Assembly (NCBI RefSeq): GCF_000372725.1 | Contig: NW_005201192.1 | Coordinates: 622,378-686,377, forward strand | Source of the DNA: Emiliania huxleyi CCMP1516 | Taxonomy: Eukaryota > Haptophyta > Isochrysidales > Noelaerhabdaceae | DNA: 64,000 nucleotides | Direction: 5' to 3' | Shown: positions 9,541-19,793 of the stretch, in pieces | How the letters are laid out: each line of letters opens with the position of its first letter | Position numbering within the stretch: the stretch's first letter is position 1 | Program-made: the position numbers and the translations under genes | The notes under the pieces: generated by a model | Databases searched by the model: none | What the model saw: only the letters and a program-made list of their open reading frames with translations | What the model was told of the DNA's origin: nothing

Positions 9541-11359
9541 TCATGCCAGACGAATGCGCGACGAATCCATCCACACGAGCACAGCCTGGCGGCAGATGGG
9601 GCACTGCTCCATCTTGGCGGAGCACTCGGCGCACGCGCACTGATGCCCGCAAGGGATGGCGACGTGATCCTTCGGCCGAGTGAAGCATACTATGCACGTG
9701 GTCTCGCCGCCCAGGGTGGACTCGGGGACTGCTGCGCGACCCGTGTCGAACCCGGCGTCGGCTAGTGAGAGCGTCGCAACGGGTTGCTCCTCAGCCGGCA
9801 AAGGGTCGCCGGGCGGCCCGGTAGGCTTGTCCCGCTTGTAAAGGCCCCAGGTCCTAGGAGTGTACCTGGATCGGCGACGTCGCTTGCATGGCGGCAGGTC
9901 GCATGGGACGGCGGGGTTGAGACCGGACGGCGGCTCGGCCGGTGGAGAAGCGAGCAACGGAGTCGATGGCGGAAAGCTCATAGAACCGGCAGCTTGCGAA
10001 CCGGCAGTGGAGCTACAGTCGAACGCGTCGAGCGAGGTAGCAGCGGCAGCGGCTTCGGTCGTGGCGCCATTCGCTATCAGCGGCGAAGCGAGAGAGGCAT
10101 CGACAGCTGGAACTCCAGGACCATCACCACCGGTTTCGGTTTGCGACGGTTCAGCCTTGCGGGAATGCCGAGCAGGTCTGGGCCCCCGCCTTCTATTCCG
10201 TCGCCTCGTGGATGAAATGCCAGCGAGATCTGGAGGAGTCACGGCCGTGGCGTCACCCGCAATCGGCGGAGAGGCGAGCGAGACGGGTGGAAGGCTTGGC
10301 GGCGAAGAAGTTGCCACAGGAAGGCCCACGGCTGCCTCCGCGCCATTCGACATAGCTTCGCCCTCAAGACGCGAGAGCGCTGCAGCCAGCAGCTGCTTGT
10401 CGAGCTCCGTAGCAGTCTCGGCTTGCAGCCTCGCCGAGATCGCGTCCTTCAAGTTCATCACGTGACTCAAGCCCATCAGCGCCACGAACTCTTCTGGTGC
10501 CACCTGCAGTCCTTGCCCGCTGTGCGTGTCGCCATTCCCGTCCTCGGCGATCGCCGGCAAGGAAGGGTGACGCTGCACTGGGCGTTGCCGGCGGTAGCTC
10601 GGGCGTCGCTCCGGTCCGAAGCGGCTCGGTTGTCGGGACCCGGGGCGACGCCGCATCGGGAGTCAGTGCACGCGGCTGTGACGTGGGCACCTCCACGGCC
10701 ACGGCGCCAGCGTCGTCACTGTCCCGAACGGCATTGAGCTCGGCATGGAGTCGCTCGAGCTCCGCTCGTGCCCGTACGAGCTCGTCACTCGGGGAGGACG
10801 TCAGAGATCCCCCCTCCTGGTCCCGGACGCTGGAGGACAGCGGCGGGTTCGGAGAGATCGAGCTCCCCGGTTGAGCAGCGGCAACGGCGTCGAAAGCTGC
10901 CTCCGCTGCTTGCTCTTCGACGGAGAGCGCCAGGCGTGTGCGCGCCAATTCGAGGATCTCCAAAGAATGCTCGTCGACACCCGCTTGCCGGGCCTGCGCT
11001 AGCAACTGAGCAAACCGGGAGACCGGGTCAAACGTCGGCGCGTCGTCCTCTTGGACAGGCAGAGCCGCGTCAGCGGTAGCGGTGGCACCAAACGGGACAT
11101 ACACCTCCGAGTTGTTGGCGGCCGACGCCACACCGGCCTCGGACGGCGAGGGAAATTCCACCGCCGCCGGGTGCTGAGCCGAGCGTAGTGCACCGGCCAG
11201 CTCTTGGAACCCACCGGCAAGGCTGGCCTGAAGCATGGTTCCAAACGTCTGGAACCCTTGAGTGAGGTTGGCGTTCATCTGCTCAAATCCCTGCTGCACC
11301 TCTGCATTGTGCTCCTCCGCCTGCCGACCAAGCGCCGCCGTCGCTCGGCTCTGCTCCAC
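9541..11359 (-). CDS. C-terminal RING-finger protein (probable E3 ubiquitin ligase)
   Basis: The C terminus carries a C3HC4 RING: CIVCFTRPKDHVAIPCGHQC then CAECSAKMEQCPICR, the family that recruits E2 enzymes. The N-terminal part (from M at 11359) is rich in Ala, Glu and Gln, with NANLTQGFQTFG repeats and long helices, then Ser/Pro-rich linker. Two open frames overlap between about 10364 and 10656: the upstream one leaves family-like sequence near PPATPSAASP and the downstream one resumes at HPSLPAIAEDGNGD, one base out of phase. A short intron or a single-base error near 10560-10580 would join them. The gene begins 9 bp from a family-A repeat fragment. Whether it is a host or a transposon gene is open. 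Confidence 0.6.
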
Positions 11360-11367
11360 AATCGCCT

Positions 11368-11424
11368 GACGCTAGATTCGTGTTTCCGTTTCCGTTTTGG
11401 GTAAAACGTATACACAGCACTCTC
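11368..11424 (-). repeat. family-A repeat fragment directly upstream of the RING gene
   Basis: GATTCGTGTTTCCG and GGGTAAAACGTATAC blocks match the copy at 26863-27056. It sits immediately upstream of the gene start at 11359, so it may supply promoter or 5' UTR sequence. Confidence 0.75.
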
Positions 11425-11427
11425 TGT

Positions 11428-11712
11428 GCACTGTGGCGACGCTGCAACGGCGACGCTGGCAGCGGCGGCGACGCTGCTGCGATGGGGTACTGTAGCCCTT
11501 AGCTGCTGGACAGCACCTTGTGCAGTGGCAATGTCCACTGACTCATGGCACCAGCCTGTGCCATGAGCGCTGTGGTCAGTTGCGCTTTTGTGCGCCGGCG
11601 ACGCTGCAGCGGCGACGACGCTGCAGCGGCGACGCTGCTGCATGGGGTGTGCTGTAGCCTTAGGTGCTGCGCCTGCACAGCACCTTGTTTGTGCAGTGGC
11701 AATGACTCCTGG
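11428..11712. repeat. imperfect tandem duplication of about 150 bp
   Basis: Two adjacent copies each run from CGACGCTGCAGCGGCGAC-like repeats through CTGTAGCC and CAGCACCTTG to GTGCAGTGGCAATG. I see no coding support. Confidence 0.7.
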
Positions 11713-11894
11713 CACTAGTGAGCTTGATGTCCTCAAATGTCCACAGAGTATACTGGTTGTGCTCACAGGTTGTGCCACATCAACAGGGGTGCAACTTTGA
11801 GAGGCTGCAACTAAGAGGGATGAAACAGCTTTGCAGCTGGAGCCCAAGTTTTGTTATGGGCTGCAACTGCATCCTGCCACCTTGGATACCTCGA

Positions 11895-12145
11895 CACCTT
11901 AGACGCTAAACACCTTGACAACACTCGACACCCGCTCGACACGCTCGACACCCTCGTGCCTCGACACCCTCGACACCACTCCTCGACACCTCGACACGGA
12001 CAAGCATGGTCCCAGCCTAGACAGGCCTCGACAGGCCTCGACAGGCCTCGACAGGCCTCGACAGGCCTCGACAGGCCTCGACACCTCTATCCCTCGACAG
12101 CAGCTCGACACCCTCGACACCGGGCCTCGACACCTCGACACCAGG
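11895..12145. repeat. CTCGACA minisatellite
   Basis: Short tandem units CTCGACACC and CCTCGACAGG; the second occurs about seven times in a row at 12015-12080. Non-coding. Confidence 0.9.
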
Positions 12146-12254
12146 GCTCAGGTCGGAAGCATGGAGTAACACCAGCGGTCCGTCGAGCGTCGACGCGAGC
12201 TATTCGCGTCTCGGATCTCGGTGAATGCTCTGTTACGGAGGCTCCGAGTTCTTC

Positions 12255-12281
12255 GGGTTAGGGTTAGGGTTAGGGTTAGGG
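12255..12281 (+). repeat. interstitial telomeric repeat (TTAGGG)
   Basis: GGG followed by four perfect TTAGGG units. It is internal to the scaffold with genes on both sides, so it is an interstitial tract, not a chromosome end. Confidence 0.95.
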
Positions 12282-12746
12282 TTTGTTGTCGTCGCGCCGC
12301 TCTCGCTCGCGATATTCTGTCTGGCTAAGTAAGACAGAGAGAGACACGGAAAGCAAGAGAGAAGAGGGCAGGGGAGACACAACCCCGTGTGTGGGCGCAC
12401 GCCGCACCGACCGGCGCGCGCACACTCCCGCGCAATCTCACACCACAGCAGTACACGGGTACAGGTATGGACGTATGGTACTGGCTCGGGCTGGTCGAGC
12501 CAGTAGCAGTACCATCTACCCAGGAACCCAAGTCCCAGCGACGGCTGAGCACACATTTTATAAATAGGATCCAAGACCCAAGCGTCCATCGCGCATCGGA
12601 CGCGCCTCTTTTATTTTGTGAGAGGGGGCCGAGAGAGAGGGAGGCGGGAGTTTCCTGCGGGAAGCCTCTCGCTCCCGCCCCTCCCCTCGCCTCCCCTGCT
12701 CGCCTCGCCCCCATGCAGAGCCAGGGCAGAGGAGGGAGGCGCCGTG
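12282..12746. other. intergenic
   Basis: Downstream of the dehydrogenase 3' end. It contains AGAGAG tracts and a near-palindromic GGGTACAGGTATGG...CAGTAGCAGTACC area. No gene is seen. Confidence 0.5.
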
Positions 12747-13973
12747 TCAGATGCCCATCCCGCCCGTCACCTCGAGGGTGTGGCCAGTCACATAAGACGC
12801 GTGCGGCGACGCCAAAAAGAGGATGCCGCCCGCCGCCTCCTCCGGCCGCCCCTTCCGGTTGAGAGGCACCATCGCCCGCAGCAGCGGGCCGCCCTCCCAC
12901 ATCTTGGCCACCTCGGGAGGCAGCCCCTGCTGCACCGCCTGCCCGCCGACCTCGACCGCCTGCGGGCGCGTCGCGGACGCGTCACGGACGGCTCCCGGCC
13001 TGCAGGGCCGCGCGAGCCCTCGGCCGCCTCGGAGGCAAAAGCGCTCGTCATCCGCGTCTCGATCATCCCAAAGGCGACCTACGGACCCGCCACGCACACG
13101 CGCCCTCCGCCTTGCGCACGCGAGGCTCCGGGAGGGAGGGGCGGCAGGGACCGCGTTGGCGCGGACCCCAAAGGCGCCCCACTCCTTTGCAATCGTCTTT
13201 GTGAGGCCGACGATGCCCGCCTGGTGAGCAGGGCGCGAGCCGTGACCTGCGCGCACGGGCCCCGCCCCTGTGCCTCGGAGGGACGCGACCTTTGCCGCCG
13301 CGTAGTTTGCCTGGCCGACGTTGCCGTGTAGCCCGGAGGTGGACGAGACGTTGATGATGCAGCGGTCCGAGGGGGCGCCGCCGCCCTCCATCTCCCGCTT
13401 CGCCGCGTCGCGCATGTACGGTGCGGCGGCGCGCGCCATCCGGAACGGCGCGCCTGGTCACAGCGAGAGGTGGACGGGGAGGGCGTCGGAGGAGGAGGGT
13501 CGGTGCGACGGGAGAGCGCGGCGTTGAAGAGAGAGAGAGAGGTTGAGAGGAGCGAATGCCGGGAGGAGCCATTGAACTGAACGCTGTCGGACGGGTGGAC
13601 GGGAACGATGAAAGCAGAGGGGGAGCGCCACACCGAGGTGGCAGTCCACGACAGCGCCCCACTGCGAATCGTCCATCTTGTGGAGCACGCCGTCAAAGAG
13701 GAAGCCGGCGTTGTTGACGAGGACGTCGACCGGGCCGAATTCAGCCGCCGCGTACGCGAGCAGCGCCTCGGGGAAGTCCGCATCCACCACACTCCCACCG
13801 AAACCGACGGCCTCACCGCCTGTCGCTCGGATCTCGGCGGCGGCGCTGTCGGCGACCGCTCCGTCGAGGTCGTTGACGACGACGCGCGCGCCCTCGCGAC
13901 CAAGCAGACGCGCCGCCGCCGCACCAATGCCGCGGCCAGCGCCGGTGATCACGGCAACCTTGCCCTTTAGCAT
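12747..13973 (-). CDS. short-chain dehydrogenase/reductase, 3-oxoacyl-ACP reductase (FabG) type
   Basis: NAD(P)H-dependent ketone reduction, as in fatty-acid synthesis or beta-oxidation-like pathways. The start ATG at 13971-13973 opens directly into MLKGKVAVITGAGRGIG, the Rossmann TGxxxGxG motif. VNDLDG, VLVNNAG and INVSSTSGLHGNVGQANYAAAK follow, with the catalytic S-Y-K set, then IVGLTKTIAKEWG and a C-terminal GHTLEVTGGMGI. At least four introns interrupt it. Those after DCHLG, after YAAAK and after RANA read as GT-AG. The frame stays open to 14177, giving an Arg-rich leader that could be a plastid or mitochondrial signal. The substrate cannot be told from sequence. Confidence 0.85.
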
Positions 13974-14093
13974 GGGTCGAAGCCGGTCAGCGCTCTGTGT
14001 CGATGGCACAGCCGAAAGAAAAAGAATTTTTCGCCTGGGTTCCTCGCGACGAGAGTGGGAACGGCAGACGGCATACGGCCTAGGGCTCGGCTG

Positions 14094-14195
14094 GGCGCGC
14101 ACGCGCACGCGCGCGCGTCGCGCGCCACGCGTCGCTCCGCGAGGGCGCGCGCCAACCGCGATTCGAACCGGGGCCAAAAGGCGCCTGGAGCGACA
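14094..14195 (+). repeat. possible short T1-related fragment
   Basis: GCGTCGCTCCGCGAGGGC followed by CCGCGATTCGAACC and GCCAAAA resembles the internal part of T1 at about 55905-55980. It is short and diverged. Confidence 0.4.
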
Positions 14196-14216
14196 CTCTC
14201 GTCGTTCTCTCCCTTG

Positions 14217-15041
14217 TCACTTCTTCCTCTGTCGCGTCGCTCTCTTCTGCCTCGTCCTGCGACGCCGTCGCCACTTCAGGTCCACTCTCTCTTCGAACAC
14301 TTGTGCCTCCACGGATGATGCCGGCGCTGGGGTTCCCTTCGGGTGCATCGTGACGGCTGACAACGGGATTTCCACTGGTTCGTCCTCCTCGGAGTCGTCT
14401 TCCCCGGCTTCCTTCCGCTCGGCCCTTCGCTCGGTACGTTCGGTGTGGCTCACCCTCCATGCCGTGAACAGGCGCTTTATCCACCCTATATTCTTCTCTC
14501 GTTCCTCTGCCCGTGCCCTGGTCTTGTCGTTGTTTCGCACCCATGTCTGTATGGCAATCGAGGCTGCCTTCCCCACTACCTGTAGTTCACTCGTCACCTC
14601 CCCCGCGAGCTCCCTTTTCTTTCTTTCGGGTATGGAGTCCGTGAGTGCGGGCAGCGTGCAGGCAATCACGGGCGCTATTTTGTGGTACTCCCCTTCGGCG
14701 AGCGCTCCGAATCTAGACCCTATTGCCTTTAGGGAGGCTGCCCTCGCGCGTCTCAGGAATGTGGCGGTGTCTTTTGAGTCCGGCGCCTCCCGTTCGACTC
14801 TTGCTGTCGCCCTCGCCGCGTGTTTGTCAAGCTTCCGCATGAAGTGGCGCGCGTCTTCCTTATTTCCAGCGCAGCTGCCGCTCAGTATGTGCGCCAACGA
14901 CGCCTGTGGTGGCTCACTGTCTTCTTGTTTCCAGTCGTCCCAGTCTCTCAGTTCTCCGATTCTCCTCCTTGCCTCGCGCGCCTCTTTTGTGGCCTCATCC
15001 CTAGCCGCCTTGCATGCACGCTCTGCATCCCCAGAACGCAC
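14217..15041 (-). CDS. charged helical protein of unknown function (274 aa)
   Basis: A single uninterrupted frame with codon use visibly less GC-biased than its neighbours. The protein is rich in Lys, Arg, Glu and Ala, mostly helical. It has one mildly hydrophobic stretch (ALAEGEYHKIAPVIACTLPAL) and a strongly basic C terminus (KWRRRRRTRQKRATRQRKK) that would serve as a nuclear or nucleic-acid-binding tail. No domain is recognised. Its base composition and a short mobile element about 350 bp upstream suggest an imported or element-borne gene. That is inference. Confidence 0.45.
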   Translation of the reverse strand: MRSGDAERACKAARDEATKEAREARRRIGELRDWDDWKQEDSEPPQASLAHILSGSCAGNKEDARHFMRKLDKHAARATARVEREAPDSKDTATFLRRARAASLKAIGSRFGALAEGEYHKIAPVIACTLPALTDSIPERKKRELAGEVTSELQVVGKAASIAIQTWVRNNDKTRARAEEREKNIGWIKRLFTAWRVSHTERTERRAERKEAGEDDSEEDEPVEIPLSAVTMHPKGTPAPASSVEAQVFEERVDLKWRRRRRTRQKRATRQRKK

Positions 15042-15391
15042 TTCTCGTGGCGGTGCCCCTCATTCCCCGTTTCTTCTCCCCCTCTAGAATACGCCTGTGG
15101 TGTGCCCCGTGTGGCGTGTGGCACCCCTAACCTGTTGTCTCACCCTGGCCCCCAAGATCGTTTTGGTCGTCACATTGTGATCCCCGACGTCGTCAAATGT
15201 CGCCCGCCTGTCCTTCTCCCCGTTCTCGTCTGGTAATCTCAATATCTCATCTGATTGTCCCATCGACGTTTAAGACTGGCTACAGCCACTTCGCTCCACA
15301 ACCGTCCCGCCACCCCTGCCGTGTGCGATCCCGGCCTCACCGTCTTTCGATATTGCCCGCACACCCACTCGTGCGGATCTTGGAGCCTAGT

Positions 15392-15530
15392 AAAAAGAAA
15401 GAAAGAAGACAGACAACCCAAGGGAGGGATGGGAGAACGGAACGCCGCCACCACACAGGGATTTTAAGGAGAGGAGTGTGATGCGCTAGCCGTCGCCCAC
15501 CCTGGGGAGTCTGCCTCTTCGTATCTCTTT
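15392..15530. mobile_element. 139-bp short mobile element with perfect 14-bp target duplication
   Basis: TCTTGGAGCCTAGT occurs at 15378-15391 and 15531-15544, exactly bounding the insert. The insert starts A-rich (AAAAAGAAAGAAAGAAG) and contains CCACCACACAGGGATTTTAA. A diverged copy is at 51935-52062. It is too short to code and looks like a non-autonomous retroposon (SINE-like). Confidence 0.8.
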
Positions 15531-15658
15531 TCTTGGAGCCTAGTGTCGTGCGAGGGAGTTTTTGTAAAATTCTTTCTTCGAATTGGCGCGCTTAGTACGT
15601 GACCTGACGGAGCACGGGCACTGCGGAGCAACGCGGTTGCAACGCGCTTGCTTCATAT

Positions 15659-16109
15659 ATGTGGCGGCGCAGCGGCGGAGCTGTCTTCGCCGTGTGCGCG
15701 GTAGTGCAAGCCTCGTTTGGCATGCATCTCTCACTGGCCGCGAGCATCGTCGCTGGCAGTGCGTTTGGCCTCGCCCTCTCCACCGCGTCGACGTCGCTCG
15801 CCTCATCGCGGCTCGTACGGTGACGCCCTCATCACGATTCACCTTCGGTGCGTGCACCGCCGCATCGCCCCCAGCACGCCATGCCAGCACCCACTCTCCG
15901 GCGGCGGCACCACATCGGCGGCCCTGCGTCGCCGTCTGGGCAAGGCTGGTCCCAAGGCCTTTGTTGGCACTGCACACCGCGGTCTTCGTGGCTTGCACTC
16001 GCCCGCCCAGTTGTGCCCGCCCACACTAACGAATGCGTCCCATAGTACCTCCACCGTTGCTCAGTACGGCGGAGGCCTCCGTGGCGCGGACAGCCACCAC
16101 CACGATTAA
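15659..16109 (+). CDS. possible small two-exon membrane or secreted protein (weak)
   Basis: The ATG at 15659 opens a short frame, GAVFAVCAVVQASFG then HLSLAASIVAGSAFGLALS, two hydrophobic runs like a signal anchor or hairpin. An intron at about 15820-15870 would join it to the frame ending at 16109 (LRRRLGKAGPKAFVGTAHRG). There is no family match I know. An alternative is chance frames in GC-rich DNA. Confidence 0.25.
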
Positions 16110-16774
16110 CCCCGACGCCCAACCATGCCCTCGCCCGCACGCGGCCATAGCCACATCATGACGACACCCTTCGCTCTCTTCCGGTCCCTAGGTCAAATCT
16201 GCCCGCATCTTGCTGAAAGTGGCGGCACGCTGCGTGGCAATACACTCCATCCAGCGACACACGATCATCGCACTTGGGAAAGGGGAGGGCGCTCAACGGG
16301 AGGCCCGCTCGCTCCGCCTCCCGCGCGGCGGTATGCGTCTGGCGCAAGCCCGCTCGGCACGCTTGCTCGTGACGGCCCGGCGATCCTGATCTGCCACAAA
16401 ATCCCTCTCTCCCAGCGAGTCTCAAAAGAGTTCCGCTCAGCGTGCTGTGCCTCACCACATCTCTCTGTGTCTCTTGTCTGACTCTGATATCTCTCTAGGA
16501 TTCCAGATCCAGCATCCACTCTCTCTGTGGTTGACTCTCCGTCTCTCCCAACCCAGAGTGTGAGCTGTGTCTCTTGGTCGCGTGCTGGGTTGGCTTGTTT
16601 TTTGGAGGAGAAGAGACTTGACTCTATTGACGACAAATGACGCCTGTACTAGACTCACACCGCGAAGGCAGCCCTGTCAGAGCGGGGGGCGGGCGCCGTG
16701 ACCGCCGCCGCCGTAAAGCGACACGCGCGCAGGGCTGCTAATAGATCAGCACAAGGGAGGAGAGCCAGATACAT
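16110..16774. other. intergenic
   Basis: Contains CTCTCTGTGTCTC-type low-complexity runs at about 16450-16560. I see no gene. Confidence 0.5.
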
Positions 16775-17185
16775 CTAGCGGCAGAGGGAGCCGAGCGGCG
16801 AGTCGCCCAGAGCGAACACCAGGCTGTTGAGCGCTTCGAGGGTGCAACTGTCGAGCTCGGCGACCGCCTTTGCGAGGGCCGCTTCGAAGCCGCCGTGCGC
16901 CGTGAGGAAGGTTGGGACGACGCCGAGCAGGTCGCCGATCGCGGCAAAAAAGCCTGGGCACTCCTCCGACTCACTGCGCGTGTCCACGAACGACGACATC
17001 ATTTTCTCGGCCGTGTCTGTGACGGTGGCGTGAGCGTCACTCGCAGCCTGTGCGAGCGGATGCACGATATGGCTCGCATCCGGAGTGTGCTGGGCGGCGG
17101 CGGCGGCGACGATGGCGTCCGGCTGCGGGATCGGGCCCGCTGCGGCGCAGGCGAGGCAGGCGATCAGGGCGAGGAGGCGAAGCAT
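16775..17185 (-). CDS. small secreted protein, unknown (136 aa)
   Basis: The start at 17185 is chosen because it opens MLRLLALIACLACAAAG, a textbook signal peptide with an Ala-X-Ala cleavage site. The longer frame upstream to 17329 is non-conserved in character. The mature part has three cysteines (EECPG, DSCTL, LCR). Its helices are SHIVHPLAQAASDAHATV and FFAAIGDLLGVVPTFLTAHG, resembling small amphipathic secreted proteins. Function unknown. Confidence 0.55.
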   Translation of the reverse strand: MLRLLALIACLACAAAGPIPQPDAIVAAAAAQHTPDASHIVHPLAQAASDAHATVTDTAEKMMSSFVDTRSESEECPGFFAAIGDLLGVVPTFLTAHGGFEAALAKAVAELDSCTLEALNSLVFALGDSPLGSLCR

Positions 17186-17712
17186 TTGTGCTGCCAAGGA
17201 TGCGTCCGTGAGCCGATCAAACAAGAGCGGGGATAACAAGGCCCCAAGGTAGCTCTCTCGCGGCGTATTTCCGACGATTTCTCTACTTGACAAAACAACA
17301 ACAAACGTATTGCTAAAAATCTCTCTCACAAAACAAATCTCCTTCTACTGTGAGATGGGTAAAAAGGAACAGGTCCCCGCGCGTCGCGCTTATTTTGGCT
17401 GTTCCTCGAGCGCGTCGCGAGGGGGGGAGGCTGTTCGCGGGACGGGTTGTGTGTCTTTTTCCCCCTTTAGCTTTCGCTCTAGAAACGGATTACCAAGATT
17501 ACTGGATCTAAACACGAACCGACCGGGAGCACAGGGAGGCGCGAGAATGTGCGCAACGGCCGCCGCCGGCGCCCGCGGGCCCGCCGAGCGCCGACGAGGC
17601 ACACGAGGGCGCTGCCGCGAAGACCTGACGGCCCGCCACCGATGCCGCTGTGCGTGCGCACGAAACATGCGGGGCTCTGCGGTGGCCCGCGCGGCGGCTG
17701 CGGCCCTCGGCC
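17186..17712. other. intergenic with short dispersed repeats
   Basis: Holds a TGCTAAAAATCTCTCTCAC motif like the T1 terminus (about 17311-17330). It also holds a 36-bp sequence (17345-17380) whose exact reverse complement is at 23439-23474. No gene. Confidence 0.6.
17345..17380 (+). repeat. 36-bp sequence repeated inverted at 23439-23474
   Basis: From CTACTGTGAGATGGG to AACAGGTCCCCGC, identical over 36 bp to the reverse complement of 23439-23474. A diverged third occurrence is near 23075-23095. Confidence 0.9.
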
Positions 17713-19323
17713 TCAGGTCTTTTGCTTCTTCGCGGGCGGCGGCGGCGGCGGCGGCGGCAGCCCGGGGGGCGGCGGCGGCGGCGGTAGCCCGCCGCCTGGC
17801 GGCGGCGGCGGCGGCATGCCCCCGGGCGGCGGCGGCGGCATGCCGGGCGGCGGCGGCGGCATGCCCCCGGGCGGCTTGCTCGGCGGGAGGGGCAGCGTGG
17901 CGGAGGGCATCTTCGACGCGTCGATGGCCGGCTCCTGCGAGCGCATGCCGGTCTGCAGCGCCATGTTGGCGGTGCGAGCGATGGAGGAGGAGTGGCCGTC
18001 CCAGATGACCTTCTTGGCGAGCTCCATCTCCTCCTGCACCGCGTTGGCGCCCACCATCTCTCCGATGGCAACCTCCTTGTCGCCGAAGATGTCGGTCCGC
18101 CGCTTCGCAAAGTGCTTGAGCGCGCGGTTGATGTCCTCGTCGCCGGCGACGTTCGAGTCCTTGCGCCTCTCCTCCTCGAGCTGCTTCTGCTCCTTCCACT
18201 TCGGGTCGAGCAGCGAGATGCGCATGTGCTCCTCCATCTCGTCGAGCCGCACCTGCTGCCGCGTGATCGGGTCGATCGCGTAGCCCACGCTGCCCGCCGG
18301 CTTGACCCCAATCTGCGGCACGTAGTCCTTCCGGATCAGCCGCTCCGGCACGCCGGGCGGAGGCGGAGGAGGCAGCTCCTCCATCTCGGCGTCGCCCTGC
18401 TCGTTGGCCGCGGCGGGCTGCCCCTCCGCCGGCTTCGCCGCCGCCGCCGCCTCCTTGAGGTCCTGCGGCGCCGGCAGCGCCTCCTCTTCGTCGTCGTCGA
18501 ACCCAATCGTCTCGACGACGACAAAGTCCTGCCAGTCGATGAGGAGGTTGGCGCGCCGCTCCGCGTCCACGGCGCTCTCCTGGCTCAGCTTCGCGCGCTC
18601 CTTCTCGCGGTGGAAGGCCGCGTGCCGGAACATGCGCGTCAGGGCGCCCGCCGGGTCGGCCGAGTCGGAGGCGAGCCGCTCGCGCAGGCCCTCGGGCGGC
18701 GCGAGGCACTTGGAGTAGGCGTCGACGAGGGAGGTGAAGTAGGGGAAGAGGAAGTGCGTCGGCTTGAGAAAGTCGAACTGCGGGTTCTTCGACTCGCGGT
18801 TCGCCAGGCCCGTCAGGAAGGGGCGGCCGTTGCGCGCGACAAACTGCGCCGAGAGCTGGATCGTGTCGAGGTCGAGGGGGACGACGCCGACGGGGCGGGG
18901 GACGGTGTAGAGCGCCTTTGGCGGCTCGAGCGGCGCCACCTTGAACCCCGACTTGACCGTCGCCTGCGCCGACACCTCCCCCGCGCCCGGCGCCGCGACC
19001 GCCGTCTCTGCCGCCGGCGCATCGCCGCGCAGCTCGGAGATCTTGTTGCGGTAGTAGGGGTGGAAGGGGTCGCTGCTGTTGAGGAAGCCGAACTTGGGGT
19101 TGCTCTGCTCGTTCTTCAGGATCCGGCTCTCAAACTCGGGCCCGTTGCGCGCGACGAACTGCGCCGTCTTGTCGATGATGCCCTGCAGGTCGGCGGGCGG
19201 CTGCAGCACGCCGTCCTTGACGGTCGCGGCGTGGCCGAGCGAGCTCACGCCCGGGACGACGGGGCCGCCGGGCCCCGCCCCCGCCGGCGTGACGGCCGAG
19301 GAGCCAGGCACGACCGCCAGCAT
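17713..19323 (-). CDS. SF3A1: splicing factor 3A subunit 1 (SF3a120/Prp21)
   Basis: Component of the U2 snRNP SF3a complex, which helps recognise the branch site. It is one open frame of 536 residues. It has two SURP modules (about 45-95, with DKTAQFVARNGPEFE and HPYYRNKI; about 150-205, with LSAQFVARNGRPF and FPYFTSLV). A PRP21-like central region (LLIDWQDFVVVETIGFDDDEE) follows, then the ERLIRKDYVPQIG and DEMEEHMRISLLDPKWKEQ segments and a Pro/Gly-rich tail ending KKQKT. It lacks the C-terminal ubiquitin-like domain of the animal protein. No intron is needed. The start codon at 19323 gives a reasonable N terminus. Confidence 0.95.
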   Translation of the reverse strand: MLAVVPGSSAVTPAGAGPGGPVVPGVSSLGHAATVKDGVLQPPADLQGIIDKTAQFVARNGPEFESRILKNEQSNPKFGFLNSSDPFHPYYRNKISELRGDAPAAETAVAAPGAGEVSAQATVKSGFKVAPLEPPKALYTVPRPVGVVPLDLDTIQLSAQFVARNGRPFLTGLANRESKNPQFDFLKPTHFLFPYFTSLVDAYSKCLAPPEGLRERLASDSADPAGALTRMFRHAAFHREKERAKLSQESAVDAERRANLLIDWQDFVVVETIGFDDDEEEALPAPQDLKEAAAAAKPAEGQPAAANEQGDAEMEELPPPPPPGVPERLIRKDYVPQIGVKPAGSVGYAIDPITRQQVRLDEMEEHMRISLLDPKWKEQKQLEEERRKDSNVAGDEDINRALKHFAKRRTDIFGDKEVAIGEMVGANAVQEEMELAKKVIWDGHSSSIARTANMALQTGMRSQEPAIDASKMPSATLPLPPSKPPGGMPPPPPGMPPPPPGGMPPPPPPGGGLPPPPPPPGLPPPPPPPPAKKQKT

Positions 19324-19597
19324 CGCCAGCGCTTGCAGGGTTCGGGATCTTACGCCGCATGGGAACCCCTACATAGTTCATTCGGTGATTTGAGTGGAGT
19401 CTCCTGGTCGCGTCTGGTGTCGAGGGTAGCCCGAATCGCTATAGTCGTGATTTGTTGTTGCTTTTCAAAAATCTCTCTCAATCAGCAGCCTGGAAGAAAA
19501 GAGGTCGTGTCTTGTCTCTCAGCCTACAGCCTGGCAGGGGGGGGGGAGGCTGGCGGCTGACTCAAAAACACAGGGATGGGGGCGCGGTGCTCGTCCG

Positions 19598-19600
<3 letters not shown>

Positions 19601-19660
<60 letters not shown>

Positions 19661-19793
19661 GCTGATTGTGACTACGATTTCTCCGATCACCCCGCCCGCC
19701 CGCCCCGCCCCGCCCGCCCGCCTCTCCCCGCTTGCCCGCCCGCCCGCCCGCCCGCCCGCCCGCCCGCCCGCCCGCCCGCCCGCCCGCCCGCCC
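19601..19793. repeat. (GA)n then (CGCC)n microsatellites
   Basis: An almost pure GA run to about 19658, then a long CCCG/CGCC run from about 19690 to 19793. Confidence 0.95.

Noticed and set aside
14140-14200. GGTTCGAATCGCGG-like T-arm, suggesting a tRNA on the minus strand
   Set aside because: The T-stem does not pair beyond the closing base and no acceptor or anticodon stem fits. The same words occur in T1.
17390-18709. Long Arg/Ala-rich frames overlapping SF3A1
   Set aside because: Shadow frames of a GC-saturated coding region; the SF3A1 frame alone carries recognisable domains.
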